Made by a program: the position numbers and the translations under genes. A stretch of 64,000 nucleotides of DNA from Allolobophora icterica (taxonomy: Eukaryota > Annelida > Clitellata > Crassiclitellata > Lumbricidae): positions 13,574,918 to 13,638,917 of the forward strand of contig OY744615.1 in assembly GCA_963556255.1 (NCBI GenBank). The letters are read 5' to 3'. Below are positions 34,896 through 46,569 of this stretch, piece by piece (within the stretch, counting starts at the first letter, position 1; the number at the start of each line of letters is the position of its first letter). The notes under the pieces are model-generated. The model made no database searches and was not told the origin of the DNA. It saw nothing but the letters and a program-made list of their open reading frames with translations.

Positions 34896-35269
34896 TTCAT
34901 CTAGGTACAGTTACAAGAGTAATCATGTAATAATCGATCCTTGTAGCCATCGATCCAACCGGCATGGTTAAGCAATAATCTGAGCCACTACAAGTCTGCT
35001 GCCGTCAAACGTTTACAACGCCAATAATCAGATCGAGACCTATCTGGATACAGCAACAATGGATCGATTACTCGATCCAGCGATCCCAGGTAAGCAGCAG
35101 TCCAAACCATCACTGGTCTCCTACCCTTCATACAATCCCAGGTTAACACAAAATAGCTATAGAACCTCCGTCTAGTGGAGTTTGAGTTACCGGTAGTAAG
35201 GAAATTCCAATCCAAAAGTAACTCTTTTAAGTGTCAACGCTAATAATCACAGCTGACTTACTGCAGAAC

Positions 35270-35770
35270 TTTTACAGACTCACGGATAGATAGGTTGACA
35301 CTTCAAACTGAGCCCCGCAGAGGGCTAGGTGGGCAGGTGAAGAAACGGAAAGAATAGAAAAAATACACAAAAAACGAAGCGGGACACTCCAGAGGCCACA
35401 TATTCGTGGAAACAGAGCCACGAGACTAATAAGGAATTGCTTCTGTAGATAGCGCCAGGGTTGACTGCAATCCTGGCAGTATAGTTTGTCCAGCTCCTTC
35501 AGAAACGAGATGCGGATCGGTTTGCTCCCAGGCTCCTGTGACAAACGGAGGTATATCGCACCACCCGCAGACCAGGTGGACACTGCCCTACCATCTTTGG
35601 TGAGCCCTCGAGTTTTTGCGTAGATTTGTGCATTGCCGGAGGTTAAGTGGTCATTGATGTATATAGGGGTCTTCGTAAGTGCAGAGCGAGCACCGAAGAT
35701 CAGCCTTCGGATTCGATAAACTTGACGAGTACGACAGTATTTCTCCTTCCCCTTCTTCGGTAACCGATAC
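35270..35770 (-). pseudogene. LINE-4 ORF1, C-terminal part
   Basis: The minus strand reads RYRLPKKGKEKY, then RRLIFGARSALTKTPIYIND, NAQIYAKTRGLTKDG and STWSAGG, matching the LINE-2 ORF1 C-terminal part. It ends with QDCSQPWRYLQKQ. A SINE separates it from the N-terminal part. Confidence 0.75.
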
Positions 35771-36002
35771 TTTTTTATTTATTCTGGATATATCTATAGC
35801 GTCTCTCGAAGTCAACTACTACTCAGAGGCGCTCCCGAGGACAGCATTTGATACTGTGCCGGAATTTTCACGCAAGCACCACGAGCAATTGCGAGTGAAG
35901 GACTTGCCCAAGGTCCGTATACGCAGCGGCTTGAGTGGGATTCGAACCTGCAACCCTCCGGTCACTAGGCGCCGAACTTACCACTGAGCCACCACGCCCC
36001 AC
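35771..36002 (-). mobile_element. tRNA-derived SINE (family A), copy 1
   Basis: Read on the minus strand it starts GTGGGGCGTGGTGGCTCAGT with a perfect A box (TGGCTCAGTGG) and B box (GGTTCGAATCC). A body of about 100 bp and a hairpin tail (AGCGCCTCT...AGAGACGCT) end in an AATAAATAAAAAA run. It is inserted in LINE-4 ORF1. The tail matches LINE 3' ends in this window. Confidence 0.88.
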
Positions 36003-36455
36003 AATGCGCCATGGAGATGTCGGACTCAGAAAAAGTAAGGCCCAGTTGGGTGTTACACAACTCGAGGATGGCCTCAGAAGCTTCGTAGTCCGCAGAATCT
36101 TTAGTCTGAGAGATAACGTGGGAGTCTTGAGGCCATGTATCACCAGATTGGTCAACCTTGCCTCACTTTCCGAAAGGTCCAAACGAGACTTTAGTTTGTC
36201 GTTTTCAGTTTCCAGACTTGTTAGTTGCTGTCGTAGTTCCTTGTTATGAATCGCGACTGAGGCTTTGATTGTTTCCTCAACGACGGGCTTCAATTTCAGG
36301 ATAATTTTTTCTATTATTTTGTCCAACTTCCGTTCGATCATTTCTTCTATGGCAGGGGAGAGGGATTTTTCCAGTCTCTCAACCAATAGTTCGGTGATCT
36401 TCTCGTCTTTTAACAGTTCCACTAATTCCTCGGCCGTAGCCGTTCTCTTCGTCAT
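36003..36455 (-). pseudogene. LINE-4 ORF1, N-terminal part
   Basis: ATG at 36455 opens MTKRTATAEELVELLKDEK, followed by a coiled-coil (RQQLTSLETENDKLKSRL) and RLTNLVIHGL. A frameshift after HGLK moves the reading to ASEAILELCNTQLGLTFSE before the SINE. It is parallel to LINE-2 ORF1 at 31794. Confidence 0.78.
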
Positions 36456-36600
36456 GATAACCAGTGACCAAGTAATAGACGAAATTGTTGATCGGTTACC
36501 TATTGATATCAGAAACGAATATAGTCTGTACTCGCAATTCGACAACTCGACAGCATCGGGAGTCTAATGAAGCAGTGTAGGAGAGTGACAGTGAATAAAC

Positions 36601-37194
36601 AATGCAGATTCCAACGACTAGTTGCCTCTGGTGTACGCTTCAACCTAACGCATGCGCACCCCGCTGGACCGTTGAGCTTACAAACCTAGCCAGAGCCGAA
36701 GTCTGCTGGTAGCCCATCCCCTGTTATTAGCAACTTCGATTTTTGGTAAAAGATTGAATTTAAACCGATGTTTTCGCAACAAGTCTCTAGTCCACGATAA
36801 TCACTCGTCTACACTGATTTTGACCATTCCGATACGTTAACTCCATCCGTGACCAGAGAATTTCCAAGTTTTATTCCGCAGCCGCAATGCACCGCTTGTG
36901 TCTAGCCAACAGTCATTCGATATATCGGTTACATCTACGCAGTATAGCTATTGTACGCATTTAGTTTTTAATCGTTCGCATCATCGTTTGTTTTCCTCGC
37001 TTTCACTACATACAGTTTTTTGCTTAACAGTTTTTGGCGGTACACCTGCCACCACTTATACAGGTCCTTCGTGGGTAATAGTTGTTTCGTATGCACTTAA
37101 ACAATTTACTCTGCCAGACCTTGCAGAGACGATCGCCGTCAGTGTAAAAGAGAATCGTCCCTAGCTTTCCAATAAGTCTTCTTTCCCGCAGTTG
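36601..37194. other. No gene seen
   Basis: Unique-looking sequence between LINE-4 and the next LINE fragment. It may include the LINE-4 5' UTR; nothing else is recognised. Confidence 0.5.
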
Positions 37195-37815
37195 CTATTA
37201 CCAGCTCCGGCAACTCAAGGTGACCTCCCGTTCTTTGTCTCCCGGTGCAGCTTCCACGCTTGTCCATGCATTTGTTGTTTCTCGATTGGACTACTGCAGT
37301 GCCATATATGACGGACTCCCGGCCTGCCGGATTGAGTCCCTGAATAGAATCCTGAGTACTGCTGCCCGACTTGTAGACCGCATCCCCAAGTTTGGCAGAG
37401 TGTCTGCATATATGAGGGATGTCCTCCACTGGCTCCCCTACCCACAGCGCATCACTAACCGAATCTCTGCCTTGGTCCGGCGGTGCCTTGAAGGCCTAGC
37501 CCCTCCATACCTGCGGGAGCTCTGCTTTCCCACCTCAGCTCGCAGCGCCGTGGCTCTCTCCGCTCAGCTACGCAAGCTGAACTTATTGTTCCCCGCGCGA
37601 GGACAGCCATACGCCAGCGCCGTGCCTTCTCTGTGGCTGCCCCCATGGCCTGGAATGGGCTCCCTACCAAGCTCCGTCAAATAATGATTGGTCATTGCAC
37701 ACTGTTTCTTACTGTCCTCAAAACTGCATTATTTGACCGTGGTTGGGCTGGGAGTGCTCCTGAGTAGGCAATCTTGAAGGGGCGCTATATAAAACTCCTT
37801 TAATAATAATAATAA
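37195..37815 (+). pseudogene. LINE 3' fragment (C-terminal RT region), other family
   Basis: The frame 37220-37684 has VVSRLDYCSAIYDGLPACRI, AARLVDRIPKFGRVS, VLHWLPYPQRI and GLAPPYLREL, the conserved thumb-like end of Jockey/L2-group LINE proteins. The last part is shifted. It ends with GGCGCTATATAAAA and a short (AAT)n. Truncated at the 5' end. Confidence 0.85.
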
Positions 37816-37829
37816 TATCGTTCAAGTCT

Positions 37830-38190
37830 CCAGGCGCGCAAGTTGCATTACGCCATTACGCAACTGCGAAAAGATTTTAACAGTTTTTTGTTGCAAATCG
37901 CATGCTTTTGCAAACGATAAATAAAGAGAAAACTGGAGACGATCAGTTGATGACAGTAGCAAATGTGAAAAGTCCAAGAATTTGTCACAGTTCGCTGACC
38001 TTCCTACAAGTTTGGATGCAACGAACCACTTGTATCCAAACATTTACACAATATTTAAAATTCTCTTGACTATGCCCGTTTCTATTGCGAGCGCTGAAAG
38101 ATCATTGAGCGTCTTTCTACGCAATGCCATGGGAGCGGAGAGACTGTCACCATTGGCACTGCTTAACATTCACCTCTGTCGAGAATAGGC
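37830..38190 (+). pseudogene. hAT transposase C-terminal (dimerisation) remnant
   Basis: The frame 37982-38188 reads NHLYPNIYTIFKILLTMPVS, IASAERSLS and AMGAERLSPLALLNIH. This is the hAT C-terminal dimerisation region seen in ZMYM1/THAP0-like hAT proteins, with a small internal deletion after AERS. No ends or duplication were found. Confidence 0.8.
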
Positions 38191-38599
38191 TGTTGCCCTG
38201 CGCTTGGCCATCGAGTGGCGCTTCAGGAGTTTGGAGGCTACGATTACGATTACGAACGCTGAAGCGTTTTACGATCTTTTGACCCTTCTGGTCATCGACG
38301 CATTGAACTGGTCTCTGACAATGAAGAAACTTTCAGTTATAAGCTGAGTCTTATGGGAACGATCGATGGGGCGTTTTATGCGGTTTTTTTAAGTAGCAGA
38401 TACAGTAGGTATACCGTAAGTCTGTTAGTTTGAATTTTAGTATAACTGTAATTGTGTAATAGACTAACGGTGCACAGAAAACTGACATCTACATGTTACT
38501 TTACAAAGTAACAAATTTCAATGCTCTAGTTTACTGCAGCTCTTTGTTGAGCCTTTCTGTTTCCAGTCTATGTTGATTGCTGGGACTTTGCAGCCGAAT
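38191..38599. other. No gene seen
   Basis: Between the hAT remnant and the start of the unit 4 upstream block. Nothing recognised. Confidence 0.5.
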
Positions 38600-40251
38600 C
38601 AGTTCTAAAAGGCTGTGACTAACGGACCGTGGCGGCCTTCAAATATCAGATACTAGCGGACCGCCAGTCACGTGTCACATGATTTCAGAACGGAACGCGG
38701 TCTTCCAAAATCACGTGTCACGTGATTTCAAAACGGAAGGCGGCCTTCCAGCTCAACTGGCCTGCAAGCGTTTCTGTGAAAATCGGAATACTACCGGGCT
38801 GCTAGGAGCTTGGAAAAGTACCGAGTCTCCAGCAGACCGCAATTCGGCTGTTGACAAGTCCAAAATCTAAGCCATAATTTGGACTATTATTACCTGCACG
38901 AAACGTACACTGACCACACACTGTCGGTGCAAAGATGACATGCGAGAGAGAGAGGACTGGCCATCCACCCTCATGTGCCAAGGCTAAGAATAGTGAAGTC
39001 ACTAACACTTCATACCCATGGCCGCCTCTAATGCTAGCTTGGAGACTACTAAAAAAAGTGATCCATATGGACGTCCGCCGAGGAAGGAGAGAGACCACCC
39101 AAATGGCCTAACGAGGACATCGCCATCAAATTTTGCTTCATGCACTCATTTAGCTACAGCTTGTGATTTGTAGGCCCATGCACCTCTGTTACACGACAGA
39201 CAGTCAGTACAGTGTAATCTTTCAGTGAGACGCTGTGCTTGACGCAGCAATATCACAATGCCCGCCCATAGCAAGGACTCTGCAAAATCGAGAGAGAAGC
39301 TTAATTAACGTAGGCTTTATTACGCTATTTGAGTACCATACGCTGACTATTGGAGATAGGGGTTCAAAATAGCGGCTTTTTTATAGACCATTACGTTTCA
39401 TACAGTGTAATGTTTTCAAAGGTGACTGGCGTCATACTGAATACCTTCGCGCCAATCGAAATGCGTCTCTTCGAAGATTTCTTCGCTGCGTAGTTCGTGA
39501 CGACCTCTTGAAGAAATGACGCTGTTGTTCGTTTTACGATTTTATTATACGATGATAGATTCTTAACAGTAGATTACAGCATCTCGAGACTTGACTGTCA
39601 TTACTCTCAGGTTTCTGAGAGTACAGAGACTGTGCTCTCAGAAAAATCGTGGTTAACTGGTCTCTTCTTGATTCCGTTGCTGCCGTTCTTCAGCTCCGTT
39701 GTCTTTCCTTTTCCTTCGCTTATATCCTGTCTCTCTCTTTCTCCCCTCGATCTGGGTTTCCTTCCTTTGCGTCGGTCTTCCATCAAGCCATTTCCCAATT
39801 GCGTACGTCCCTCTGTCGTGCTTACGTCTACACCCTCCTAGCTGCGTTATTTACTTTACCCAAGTGCTCTCTCGTGTTTACTTCCATATCCGTAAACTCC
39901 TCAATTGAAGTCATATATATCTGGGTCAATTCACATCAATGTATTTATACACGGAAATGGTCAATTCACATCAACATGTTTAAATATGGACAAGTTCATA
40001 AATAAACATGTTGATGTGGATTGACTCATATATAGGACTTGAATTACGCATTTTACGAATATGGAAGTATCTGACAGCAGGGATGGTTCAGTGGTCCAGC
40101 GTCGTTACAGCACCCACTTCGTTTCACGCGAATTCATGACGCACCTACAGGGCCGACCTTTCAGTGGAAAAATCTTCACTCGGACGGTCTCGGGTCGTCG
40201 TTAACCCTTAAACTGTGTAGACCTAAGCTCACCCAGGGTATCGATCAACTG
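38600..40251. repeat. Upstream block of unit 4
   Basis: It begins with a rearranged version of the GGCGGCC / CACGTGTCAC segment, in which the CACGTGTCA(C/T)GTGATT sentence is doubled (38670-38730). It continues as the standard block with the hairpin at about 39898-40050 and the conserved pre-TATA region. Confidence 0.8.
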
Positions 40252-40263
40252 TATATATATAAG
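40252..40263 (+). promoter_or_regulatory. TATA box, gene 4
   Basis: TATATATATAAG, one TA longer than the other four, about 112 bp before the ATG. Confidence 0.85.
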
Positions 40264-40363
40264 ACGACTTGAGCGACCAGAGTCATTGAGTATCTGCCAA
40301 GAGAAGAAAGGTCTTGACGCGTTAAACAAAGTTCTTCACAATCCGCAGACGACTAGAAGAAAA

Positions 40364-41397
40364 ATGAAGTTGACGATTGGTAAGTATGGTTTATTTCAAC
40401 ATATTACACTATTCTTTCAAGGCTGTGAGTGTACCGAATGTTGTTTCTTGTGTTTAGATTATTACCTAAGTTAGTTCAGCGATTGGTTCGAGAAATTCTA
40501 CCTCCACATTTTTTTATATTAGTCAGATGACGAAGGCTCGAAATTTCCTAGACAGCACACACCCCTTGGACCACTGTTGGCCAACGTTGGCCCAAGGTGT
40601 GCATGTTGGCTGCAAATTGTTCTGAAACTATCCTCTGAAGCAGAACTGGCCAATTTACAGGCCCATTTCTCCTAAAAATACCTATTTTAACCAGCGCTGT
40701 CTACTGAGCTTTCTCACAATCGTAATCAACTCTTGCACTGTAACTCTCTCCAGTGCAATAGTTGCAAACCTGTGGAAAGGCTGACAAATCTAGTAAGCCA
40801 ATCTCCCAACTCATATAATTGTAGCTTTCGAGCAGATAGGAAAGTAGCAGAGTCCTACATCTAAGGTGTCATTTGAACAATTTTAAGCCATAACCGTTAA
40901 GTAGGCCTGTGTATTAATTAATATAACACCAAAACCAGGAATTGACTCTAGGATGTAGTTGAATGCAAAGAGAATTCACCAAATTCAGATGAAGACAGTG
41001 ATCAATCCGTAATAAATAAAAACAAAAAACAGGTGTGGTATAGTATTTTTTCGAGAGCTCTTGTCCATCCACTATAACTCTTTTTATTCGTATCTCGAAT
41101 CTTTGAACATTTCGTAGTTACTCTTTGCAAAAATAAATTGATTTTCCGGTTGTTAACTGCTCGATAGGTGCCGTGGTTTGCCTGGCGTTGTGCGCGCTGT
41201 TGTTGACCGATCGAGCCGCAGGTGCTTGCATCGACTCATGCGATGGACAGGCCGACGGAGACTACCAATCTTGCAAAGGATGCAACGTCTATGCCTCTTG
41301 TTCCGGCGGGGTCCTGTACGATAACCGCCCATGCCCTGGCAATCTGAATTGGGACGACAACGAGAAACGCTGCGTTGAGAAAAGCGGAACCTGTTAA
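40364..41397 (+). CDS. Small secreted CBM14-like protein, gene 4
   Basis: Exons 40364-40379 and 41168-41397 give an 81-residue protein identical to gene 3. It has the same signal peptide, the same AAGACIDSC junction and the same eight cysteines ending on the last residue. The intron is 788 bp. Its 3' part and exon 2 are almost the same as gene 3 at the base level, while the 5' part of the intron (CTTTCAAGGCTGTGAGTGTA) resembles gene 1. This suggests recent conversion or exchange. Role inferred as for gene 1. Confidence 0.87.
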
Positions 41398-41552
41398 GAT
41401 TAGACAGCAGTCTAATGAAAAGGAAGCAAAGTTTCACGGACTATCTTGCTGCAGTAATTTTTTCCAGATCTGATTTCGAACTGATCAGATTAATCTGAAG
41501 CATTGATCTAATAAAGCACTTGAAAATGACTTCTAGTTAGAACTCACCTATG

Positions 41553-41558
41553 AATAAA
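41553..41558 (+). promoter_or_regulatory. Poly(A) signal, gene 4
   Basis: AATAAA about 155 bp after the stop, in the conserved module. Confidence 0.7.
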
Positions 41559-41559
41559 T

Positions 41560-41823
41560 AGTATTTGCATCTGATAAATCCTGATTTTCATTATAATTGC
41601 ATTTGCCGTAGTTATATGAATATATAAATGTGATACATCTACACTATTATAATTGGATACGGGATATACCAATACTTATAATAAGTTAATCTGAAGCTTT
41701 TATTTAATTGAGCAACTGAAAATGACTTCCAGGTAGAATAAATCAATAAATGTCATTTGCATATTATTGATCTTCGTTTGGTTATATTTCCATATAATTT
41801 TATGCATTGACTATAGATCAGTG

Positions 41824-41863
<40 letters not shown>

Positions 41864-42415
41864 TCCACTCCAATTTTATATGGGATATAGAAATACTTGG
41901 TATACAGGAAGAGCCATAATGCAGTTAATGACTGCATTCATACGCATAAGTATGAGTACCTATAGCTTAACAAAACAGGCGTCTTTCACTACAGCTCCAT
42001 GATGTTTCATTATAAAACAAATTTAAATAATAAAAAAACAGTTGTTTATCAATTTCATCGAATTGTCAGTTCCATTTAAATATGTATGTAACATCTTAAT
42101 ATGTTAGTATAAATAGCGAGAGGGAGGGGCAACTCATATGTGTTCAAATGCAGACAATGCCCAATGGAGACATCCGCATGTAACTTTGGTACTAATTGTT
42201 ATACCAGTAGGCTACCTTGAGTGCAGCCTGAGTTTTAAGCACCAACTTCACTCACACGAGTTACAGATTTATGGCTCAGTAGTGCGTTGAAGAGTGGACA
42301 GCTGCAAATAAGAGGGAAATATTTCCTCACAGAGACTTTTCCAGCCATCTTATAATATGCACGTTCTTAGATCTGTTAGATTGCTATGGTAAGCGCCCAT
42401 CTGAGGTTTGCAAAA
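41560..42415. repeat. Downstream block of unit 4
   Basis: It aligns with 6430-7240 and includes an intact (AT)n run at 41822-41862, the empty counterpart of the LINE-2 target. The KSGQLQIR frame is interrupted here (TTATAATATGCA). Confidence 0.75.
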
Positions 42416-42419
42416 GGCA

Positions 42420-42840
42420 CTTTGCAAATAGCCTGATACATACTTATACTTATCCATATAGGAAGAAGTTGGTAATATGGAATGATATCTATGGTATCTC
42501 AACTTACATGATTGATGTCTTGCATTGGCTTCCTGTCTCCAATCGCATCCACTTCAAGATCATAAGACTAGTCTCTCTTGCGCAACAGGGTTAGCTCCAG
42601 GGCTGCCCTTTCTCAGTCTTTCGCTGTCGCGGGCCCATCCCTATGGAACGCCCTTGAAGTCCCTTCTCTTGGTTCTGCGTGGGACCCTACTTACTGGGTT
42701 TTCTATCTCTCTGTTGCTCATAGTTTAAAATCTTTTCTGATTCCGCGGGGCTCACACGCTGAGTGCGCCTCTGAATAGTTCGCACTGTGAGAGGCGCTTT
42801 ATAAATTCCCAGGTATACCACGCCATGCCACAGTTCCAAA
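42420..42840 (+). pseudogene. LINE 3' fragment with hairpin tail
   Basis: The translation has DVLHWLPVSNRIHFKIIRLV and, one frame over, AVAGPSLWNALEV and HSLKSFLIPRG, the last part of a Jockey/L2-group LINE protein. It is followed by GCGCCTCTGAATAG...GAGAGGCGCTTTATAAAT. It shows that the hairpin tail belongs to a LINE. Confidence 0.75.
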
Positions 42841-42849
42841 TCCGAACAT

Positions 42850-44255
42850 GAAAACAAGCGGAGAGATGATCAAAATAGGTCAATTTTGTTCATTTCGCTT
42901 ATAGAAGACGCCGTGACAACTTGCCAAATGCCTCAAAGGTCAGCTGCTTGTGCCATAGACAACTTTGAACTGCACCGCGCTACGGTGTAGCGTCTCTTTA
43001 CAGTTCATATCAAGGTGAACATTTTACACGGCGCCATAATATATCATAGCAGCACATAACATTGCATTGCAATAGGCGACGTTATATTCCGCTTACCTTA
43101 AGGCTCATTACAACGCATTGCACACCAAATGTTCAACAATCTTTGTATTGAGGATTTTTTCAAATTGGGGCTCATAATTATAAACATCGAAATCTGGGCA
43201 AACCACAATAAAATATGCAAATAAAACAAAATTAAAATCAGTCCTTATTCCTCATTTTCAGCGAAGTCACCTAATTGCCTATATCTAGTAATATCTAAAA
43301 CTAGAACTGTGAACGAGCCTTTTCAGTTGCTGGATATAGATTTTGGAACTGTCTCCGTGTATCTATTCGGTCTACTCAGTCGTTATGTTATCAAATCTCA
43401 ACATATGATACTGTATATCATATCAAGCTGCTTATTCGCCATATCGTTTATTCTCAAAGCTGCTTCCCCGTCTTACGTACTGATCCACTGATTACAGCAT
43501 GGTTTGCTGCGCCATCCATTGATGAATAATTACAACAGAAAGCGGCTTTTTTAAATTACAATGGCAGCTACAATAACATCCTGCACATGATTTTTGATAA
43601 TGAATGACGGGTTGTCTCCTTTCTCAAGGATCACATACACCTGCTTAGATCAAAAGGTGAACTGTTACGCTTCATATCTTCCTCTTAAACTCTTCCTTAT
43701 CTTCCTCATCCTCTTTTTCATTTCTTCTTTTTCTTCTTTTCCTCCGCTTCTCCTCATCTCCCACCTTATTTTCTATCTCTTCTTCGTTGCCCTCCTTCGT
43801 TTCCTCTTCCTCTCCACTTAATCATACTCCTTTTCTCCGCGATCTTCTTTATCTTCATCCACATTCGCTGCCTCGTACTCCTCTGCCTGTTTTTCCATTT
43901 CCTCTTTCTCCTTGTGCTCACCCTTAATCTCCTCTCCATCATCCTCAACTCCTATTTATGGTTCGCCGACTTGGATAACCAAAAGAGTCACCGATGAGAC
44001 AACGCGCTACTCACCCATCCGAAAACATTATCCCCTCAACTACGTACACTCGGATCTCCATTCTACGTAACGTCCCCCAAACCCACCACCCATCCTCTGT
44101 TTCCTTGACCCTGGTCTCACTTTCCCTCCTTCCCATTCACGAATACCTCCTCCTACTCTTTCACCTTCTTGGACGGACGGTGCTTAGCTTGAGTGCCCTC
44201 TTCTCCATTTTGCGGAAGAAAAAAGCTTTCTGGTTGCCAGTATTTTGGTAGAAAT
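42850..44255. repeat. Flanking block A, copy 3
   Basis: A diverged version of 11830-13090: GGCGACGTTATATTCCGCT, then the CCAAATGTTCAACAATC start and the pyrimidine-rich stretch at 43680-43960. No gene supported. Confidence 0.75.
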
Positions 44256-45130
44256 CGTCTTCCCTGTGTAAACAAACAAACGAAAAGACGTCCAGACTAT
44301 CAGAGAGATAGACACACTTACAGACAGACGGAGAAACAGATGGACATACAGACAGACGGACATATAGACAGACGGACACACCGACGAATACACAGACAGA
44401 TGACAATACAGACAAACGAAAAGATGAGCAGCGAGACATAAAGATAGATAGATAGACAGACAGACAGACAAGAAGGATATTTACAAACGGAGAGTATAGA
44501 ACAGACAAAGGAATGAGCCAAACGAAGGATTATGTATGAATCTTGGCTGACGGAAGAAAGTGTGGATAAAAGGTCATAGGACAATGAGAGATATCCTGAC
44601 AAGTAGACTGACCGGAAGACAGGCAGACTGACAGATAGAACCGACTTTCGATCTATCTCTCTATCAAATCGTTCGTATCATAAAAACCGTTCATCATAGT
44701 TACACAACAAAACTAGTGCGTCAAATCGAATTCATAAAGCAACTGAAAGATCGAACAAGAATGAATAAAATAATTAGGCAACGAATAAATAAATATAGGC
44801 TACGAATGAATTTATAGGCTAAATAAATAAATAAACGAATCAATGAATAAATAATCATTATTATTATTATTAAGGAACATTTATATAGCCCCCCTTCTTG
44901 GCTGTCTACTCAGGAGAGCAGAATGAATGAACGAAAGAATGAATGAATGAATGAATAAATGAATAAACGAATCCATGAAATAATAAATAAATGAATAAGT
45001 AATTGAATGATGAATAGATAAATAAGTAAATAAATGAATGAATGGGTGAATAAATACGTGAATAAATGAATGAATGAACAAGGAAACGATTCAGGGCTCG
45101 GCGGTCCTTAAATTTCACAGATTAGAGTCA
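44256..45130. repeat. Block D: ACAGACGG-type and GAATGAAT-type simple repeats, copy 1
   Basis: Degenerate GACAGACGGACATACAGA-type repeats (44280-44640), then (GAAT)n/(AAAT)n runs (44750-45085). The same order is at 63120-63960. The short cysteine/serine- and phenylalanine-rich frames here are artefacts. Confidence 0.85.
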
Positions 45131-46388
45131 GAAAAGGAAAGAGTGATGAATTATGGAAGATAGAAAAGAATAGAATAGAATTCCAAGCATTTGATGAATG
45201 AAATAAATCGAGCTGAGCGGCATAAAAGGGACGTTAATTCAGTGGTAATATCTGTCTGTAATCCAAGTGATTTTAAATTCGAGTCCGCTTTTTGGACTGC
45301 GCGGTAGCAAGTTGTTTTCACACACTCGTCTCTTGCCTCAGATTTAGGGGTACACACTTTGCGCTCCTATTTATTGCAACAAGTAAATAAAATGTAAATA
45401 AATAAAAAAGACGACAGAAAGAGTAAGATGTCCGAGGAAGAAGCAGCAGAGGAATCAATGTCGGATGCAGATACCTCAGTGCATATCTGGATATTTCCAT
45501 AGACCAGTACCCAGCGACTCGACGGATAGCCGGATTTGCATCATCTTCTACCATCGGAGTTGGCGAATCGTGGGTCATGGACGCTACCGCTTTTCGTCAT
45601 TTTACTCTAACGACGATACTTGATCAGCATGATGCCGTCAAGTATGGATGGAAATCTGATGGTTGAGTTCCACGTGTATGCGTGGACCGTCTTCTAGTTT
45701 TTGTGCATTGTTTTTCTTATGTGTAACATTATTGTTCTTATTGACAATTAGGAGGAAAGGAGAGGATGGTGGAAGGAAAGGAAGAAAGAAGGTGGTGCAG
45801 AAGGGTGAAAAGGTGGAATAGTGACGGAAGAAAAGAAGAAAAAAAGAAAGGAAGATTTTAAGAAAAATAAAAGTAGAGAAAGATGGAAATATTACCTTTA
45901 CGCAAACAATAAACAAAAGAAGCAAAGCTGGGAGAAAAGGACAAAAGGAAGAAAGTAAAGAATAAGGTATTTATTTTTTATTTTATTCTTTCAGTCATTG
46001 TACTTACTGTGTGCAAAGGGTCAGTAGGTTCTAATCTCAGGCGTGAAAACAAATTGTACAAGGTTGTTACTCGGAGACACTCAGCAGTCAGCAGCACTCG
46101 TCTTCAATCGCTGGAGTAGAAAGTCAGCACGTTATTAATTAGACCACAATGCCGAGTGGCAACAAGATGGATGGCAGTGGCAGGGGATCATAATAAACGT
46201 AAATATACACGTATTAACAAAGTGACCTATGGCGTTGACTCTGTTCATTTTTCACTGAATTAATCTGGTGAGGTCCTTCATCCCACTGGCCGTTTGACTA
46301 TAGTTGTCACGCCATTTGAGTTCCTCGTGTATATATCGTGCCAGCCCTAGATTTAAATCTCTTAAATAAGCGAATCGTGCACAGTTAC
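45131..46388. other. No gene seen
   Basis: A/G-rich stretch (45740-45960) and otherwise unremarkable sequence. None of the minus-strand frames has a recognisable domain. Confidence 0.55.
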
Positions 46389-46569
46389 ATGGGACGGGTG
46401 AACGGACATTTACTCCCGTGGACATTTCCTCCGGACATATTCCCCCGGACAGTTACCCCCTCGGACATTTTTTCCTCCATACTAAGACATTTCCCCCCTC
46501 AATGCAACATACAAAAAAGCTTTGTATTTTAATGATCAAAACATACATACATACTTACATACTACATAC

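Larger units (their letters stand above)
33868..36600 (-). mobile_element. LINE-4, deleted: ORF1 and 3' UTR, no ORF2
   Basis: The 3' end is AAATCAAAATCAAAAATC at 33868 (a GATTTTT-type tail on the minus strand). The 3' UTR has the same GGGAC...TCCC style landmarks as LINE-1 to LINE-3. ORF1 is present at 36455-35270, but the endonuclease-RT ORF is missing; in its place is the 34315-34895 element and about 380 bp of unclear sequence. It is non-autonomous or a deletion product. Confidence 0.65.

Noticed and set aside
35771..36002. Possible tRNA gene from perfect A and B boxes (also 54157-54391)
   Set aside because: No acceptor-stem closure or anticodon arm of a true tRNA was seen, and the element continues into a SINE body and tail.
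44161..44602. Cys/Ser/Val-rich membrane-like frames on the minus strand (also 63062-63546)
   Set aside because: They are complements of ACAGACGG repeats present in both D blocks, with no conserved frame length.
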